Below are positions 60,895-64,000 of a stretch of 64,000 bases of DNA, in pieces. The notes under the pieces are model-generated. The model saw only the letters and a program-made list of their open reading frames with translations, was not told the origin of the DNA and did no database searches. Made by a program: the position numbers and the translations under genes. The stretch is from Bradysia coprophila (lineage: Eukaryota; Arthropoda; Insecta; Diptera; Sciaridae): NCBI RefSeq assembly GCF_014529535.1, contig NW_023503302.1, forward strand, positions 2,091,039 to 2,155,038. The letters run 5' to 3'. Within the stretch, counting starts at the first letter, position 1. The number at the start of each line of letters is the position of its first letter.

Positions 60895-61068
60895 AAGGGA
60901 ATATTAAATTCTGAAAAATTCCTTAATTTTTCTATCAATTTTGTCCTTTTCTCTAAAACGCGTCACTCTGTTGTTTATGTGGCCATTATTAATTGTTCTT
61001 CATACCTTCGATCTGAACCGATTAAATTAGGATTATAATTTTCGGGAATTCAATTCTCTAAAATAGGC
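60895..61068. mobile_element. MITE with CCTATTYTA ends, copy 2
   Basis: The right end TTCGGGAATTCAATTCTCTA followed by AAATAGGC, and an AAAAATTCCTTAATTTTT stretch near the left end, match copy 1 at 43.5 kb; the interior differs. Confidence 0.45.
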
Positions 61069-63056
61069 AATAGCCGTTCAAGGACCTGCAAAATTTGTGG
61101 CTATTTTTGGATATCTCCGATAGGTTAATATGTTTCTAATTAGCTTTGCTATGATTTGATGCAAATTTTAGGGTTTAGCTGGCTTTTAATTCACATTGAT
61201 ACATCGTGAAAATTGCATTTGGTTTTTCGTCCATTTCACTAATATATTTTGTCATAGAACTGTGCGAGAAGAAGCCCCTGAGAAGCAAAGTTTGATCAGA
61301 AAACACATTTGATCTTTTCTAACTGCACCAACTTTCATTCTCAGGTCGAATTTTTATCGGACCCGTGAAGTTGATTGTCTTAACAAAAAATCAATTTCTA
61401 TATCGCATCTGTATCAAGGCTGTAGAATCCAAAATTATGTTGCGAAAGTGATGAGATACACTCCGTTTCGATGAGGAAAATAATAAATTTGAAGCGCAAT
61501 TGAAGAGGATTGTTCTAAGGCGATTAAGTTTGTGGGTTTATTAGAGTAACGTTATTCAAAGTTTTTCAATGTTCAACGACATAAATGTAGTATACTACCA
61601 CAAAATGTTTAAATTGGATTTTAAATTTAATAAACTATCGTGTCTTCTTCCTAGTGTATACCAGTCTTAATTATACCAACGTTTATATAGAAGATTTTAT
61701 GAGTTAAAAGCCGTCCTTTTTGTTGTATTGCAGAGTGATTTCGTAATTTTAAATCAATTTTTTTTTGAACGAAATGAATGGTTGAAAGCTTTACACTTTG
61801 TTTACCCGAGCAATTCATAAATTTCAAGGGTCGTCAGCATGATTGAAAATTCTACTAACCGAAAGTTATAATTTCGTTGAGTTCGTAAATTCGTTGAGTG
61901 AAAGAAATTTATTTCCGTTAATTCGGTAATGGGTTCCCTATAAAAAAACGTACAAACACACACTGTCGATAACGCTATTTGGATTACGAATTTTGATTGC
62001 TTGATTGCTGATAATGTTTTGTGGTTTCCGTTATAATAGTTCTGATATGTATTCTCGTAATGCCTGTACTTTGGCTGTACACGAATTATGTATATTCCTG
62101 ATTGAAAAGATTTTTGAAACGTAAAACAACCTGCAATATAGCTTTCTATATCGAATTAGGTAAATTACACGTTATAATTTCTGTATCTCGATTATTTCAT
62201 TATTTTGACAAACCGAAATCAATATACCCCACACCATAATCTGTTATTGGATCATTTGTGTAGGAAATTAATTTCGTTATTGAACAATTGTTCAGGAACA
62301 ATGATGACGTTTTAATGCTGTCCAAGTTCACCAGAACATCGTGAACCGATTTATGCTTTAGTAGGAAGGTTAGAAAAGTTTTTTTTTTGTCGGGTAGCAT
62401 AAGCTCTAGATGGCAATTTGTGTACCAAAGTTTATTCTGTAATAAAATTTCTAGTTTCGGAACTGTATAACCATTGAAAACATCACATTAGATGCGACTA
62501 TAGTTTAAGATGCTACTCAACCAAGTTGTAAACTCCGAAAGTCCTTCTCATTCAGAGTAAATGTTTTGACAAAAATTAATTTTGAGAAATTCAGGTCAGT
62601 CTTCATTTTCTTAAACCACCTGCTAGCCTCAGAATCGTATGTATTCTTGTTTCAACCCCATATCCCTATAGCGGAATTTAAAGTGCGGAAAAGGTCCCAC
62701 TTAAGGTCGTGAAAGTTAAATTAAATCTTTTAATGAAAGTGGTGAACGTAAATGGTAATGATGTTAGTCGGTATCACTGACTTCCCGGTGCACATATCTC
62801 TGCTACTGTAAAGGTTATCTGTGAGGTTAAAACGGTCATAACTTTAGGTTAAAATATCAAATTGAATCTGCCAGCTTGCTTATTTTTAGTTTTAGTCTTT
62901 ACGGCAGCAAAAACATATGAAAAAAAAGCTTCTGACACCAACTAACAACCATGTTATTTACATCCATTGTTGGAACCCACTGAAAAGACAATTGAACATA
63001 TATTCCATGTCCTGGCAATTGACCTGCTCAGAGCCGGTACCACTACGGGATTTAAT

Positions 63057-63222
63057 TTGGCTAGAACCAACGCACTTCAAGCAAAAGTGATCATAGTCGA
63101 CAGCTACCAAATAGAGTACTTTTTTGTATGAAACTGTTTTTTACAGTGTTTTACAGTTGTATGACACACTGTCCAGTTTCAGTACCCTATTTAGAGGACC
63201 AATCATGCTTGAAGTGCGTTGC
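63057..63222. mobile_element. Short inverted-repeat element
   Basis: AACGCACTTCAAGC on the left pairs with GCTTGAAGTGCGTT on the right. A solitary arm of the same sequence is near 3,970-3,990. About 165 bp, no ORF. Confidence 0.55.
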
Positions 63223-63244
63223 TAGAACACGTTGCCGGTTATTG

Positions 63245-63365
63245 CCACTTGTCAACTTTAGGCACACCGGAAACATTTGACTTTTGATTTTTAGAAATTT
63301 ATTTGGAGGTATTCCTCGACTCCCTTAGCACTTTCCGGCGTGCCTAAAGTGCCTGCTCGAGCATT
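63245..63365. repeat. Foldback related to 32,710-32,917
   Basis: Shares TTTTAGAAATTTATTTGGAG and the outer CTTGTCAACTTTNGGCAC word with the 32.7-kb foldback. Here only the outer arms pair (CAACTTTAGGCACACCGG against CCGGCGTGCCTAAAG). Confidence 0.6.
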
Positions 63366-64000
63366 ATCCCCTACATGCTAAAAAAGCGATTTAGCAACCA
63401 TGCGTGACGTCATAAACAGTTATCGGTTTGACATTCGTTGATCATTTTTTCATGAGATTTGTATTTCAGGAAGGCACGCTGTTTAAGGCGCAATAACCTC
63501 TTATAACTAAATAATTTCAACAAACTAACACCGATTCCCATTGGCTGTTACTGTTCAGAGAAACCTAAAAATGCTCCATGAATCTGATGTCAGTTAGCTT
63601 TGAGTCCTTCTCTGAGAAATGTTGGTTTGCATTTTCTATAATCATTCATCGATCACAGTTTCACATTTCAATCGGCTTAAGAAGGAAACTTTCTCAACTG
63701 TTTACTCGAATTTTAGTTGTTGAACATTGTGCGGGTGGTGAGGGTGAAGAAAAAGAAAAGTACAATTTCAACGATTTCAACCGTCCTACATTCGTCTTCT
63801 AAGTTTTACAGTTTTTATACAATCGAATCTTCGAATTGTATTCATTTTGTCCACATATAATTTGCCTCTAAATAATTTTTCAATCATTGCAATCATTCGC
63901 TCTATTAGGATGCCGAAAAGGTAACGATTGATTGATACGCAGACTAATTTTACCATTGAAAAACACAATTACATTGCCAAATCTGTTTGTTTGCTTTCCA

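Larger units (their letters stand above)
59084..64000. other. Long intron of p190 RhoGAP (or gene-free flank) with repeats
   Basis: After the GTGAGT donor at 59,084 no further p190 exon could be found, so the next exon lies beyond the window (inference). The stretch includes CAA/AAC repeats at about 60,165-60,215 and three MITE-like elements. The ORFs here (for example 59,876 and 60,498) have no domain signature. Confidence 0.6.

Noticed and set aside
1..64000. CRISPR arrays, operons, bacterial features
   Set aside because: Spliced metazoan genes show this is eukaryotic nuclear DNA; no regularly spaced repeats were seen.

Overview
This window looks like AT-rich nuclear DNA from an insect, most likely a dipteran. 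The evidence is spliced genes with mostly short (about 70-80 bp) GT..AG introns, metazoan-only proteins (LIN-9, Nup153, p190 RhoGAP), and a heavy load of LTR, non-LTR and small DNA transposons. I could not fix the species; a nematoceran fly is a guess from general composition.

Region by region. 1-949: the 5' part of a secreted pancreatic-lipase-family gene on the minus strand, running off the left edge. 950-21,828: almost no coding sequence. It holds a TIR-bounded 1.2-kb repeat (9,622-10,810), a 0.5-kb foldback element (16,147-16,671), a small hAT-like MITE candidate (16,718-16,982) and a decayed RTE-type retrotransposon end (18,395-19,040). 21,829-27,780: a complete, apparently young Ty3/gypsy element of CsRn1 type (22,323-27,454) with identical 181-bp LTRs and a 6-bp target duplication. 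It is nested in a decayed reverse-transcriptase-associated endonuclease-like relic. Besides one long gag-pol ORF, it carries a separate small retropepsin-like ORF between pol and the 3' LTR. 28,945-35,668: two nearly identical LIN-9 (Mip130/Aly) genes in head-to-head inverted orientation, separated by about 3.2 kb packed with MITEs and foldbacks. 36,460-38,590: a mosaic of RTE relic, endonuclease relic and a hAT-like insertion with an 8-bp TSD. 38,600-40,100: a very T-rich tract. 42,065-50,826: a complete eight-exon Nup153 gene on the minus strand, predicted 1573 residues. 51,971-53,087: a complete two-exon 3-hydroxyisobutyryl-CoA hydrolase-like gene on the minus strand. 54,384-55,156: a near-perfect long hairpin beside a second copy of the 9.6-kb repeat family. 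57,718-59,083: the first two coding exons of p190 RhoGAP on the plus strand; the rest of the window is its intron or flank.

The host genes are unrelated in function (MuvB/dREAM transcription, nuclear pore, valine catabolism, Rho signalling, lipid hydrolysis) and do not form a pathway. The most unusual items are the extra protease ORF of the Ty3 element, the recent inverted LIN-9 duplication, and several long, nearly perfect hairpins that could give structured RNA.
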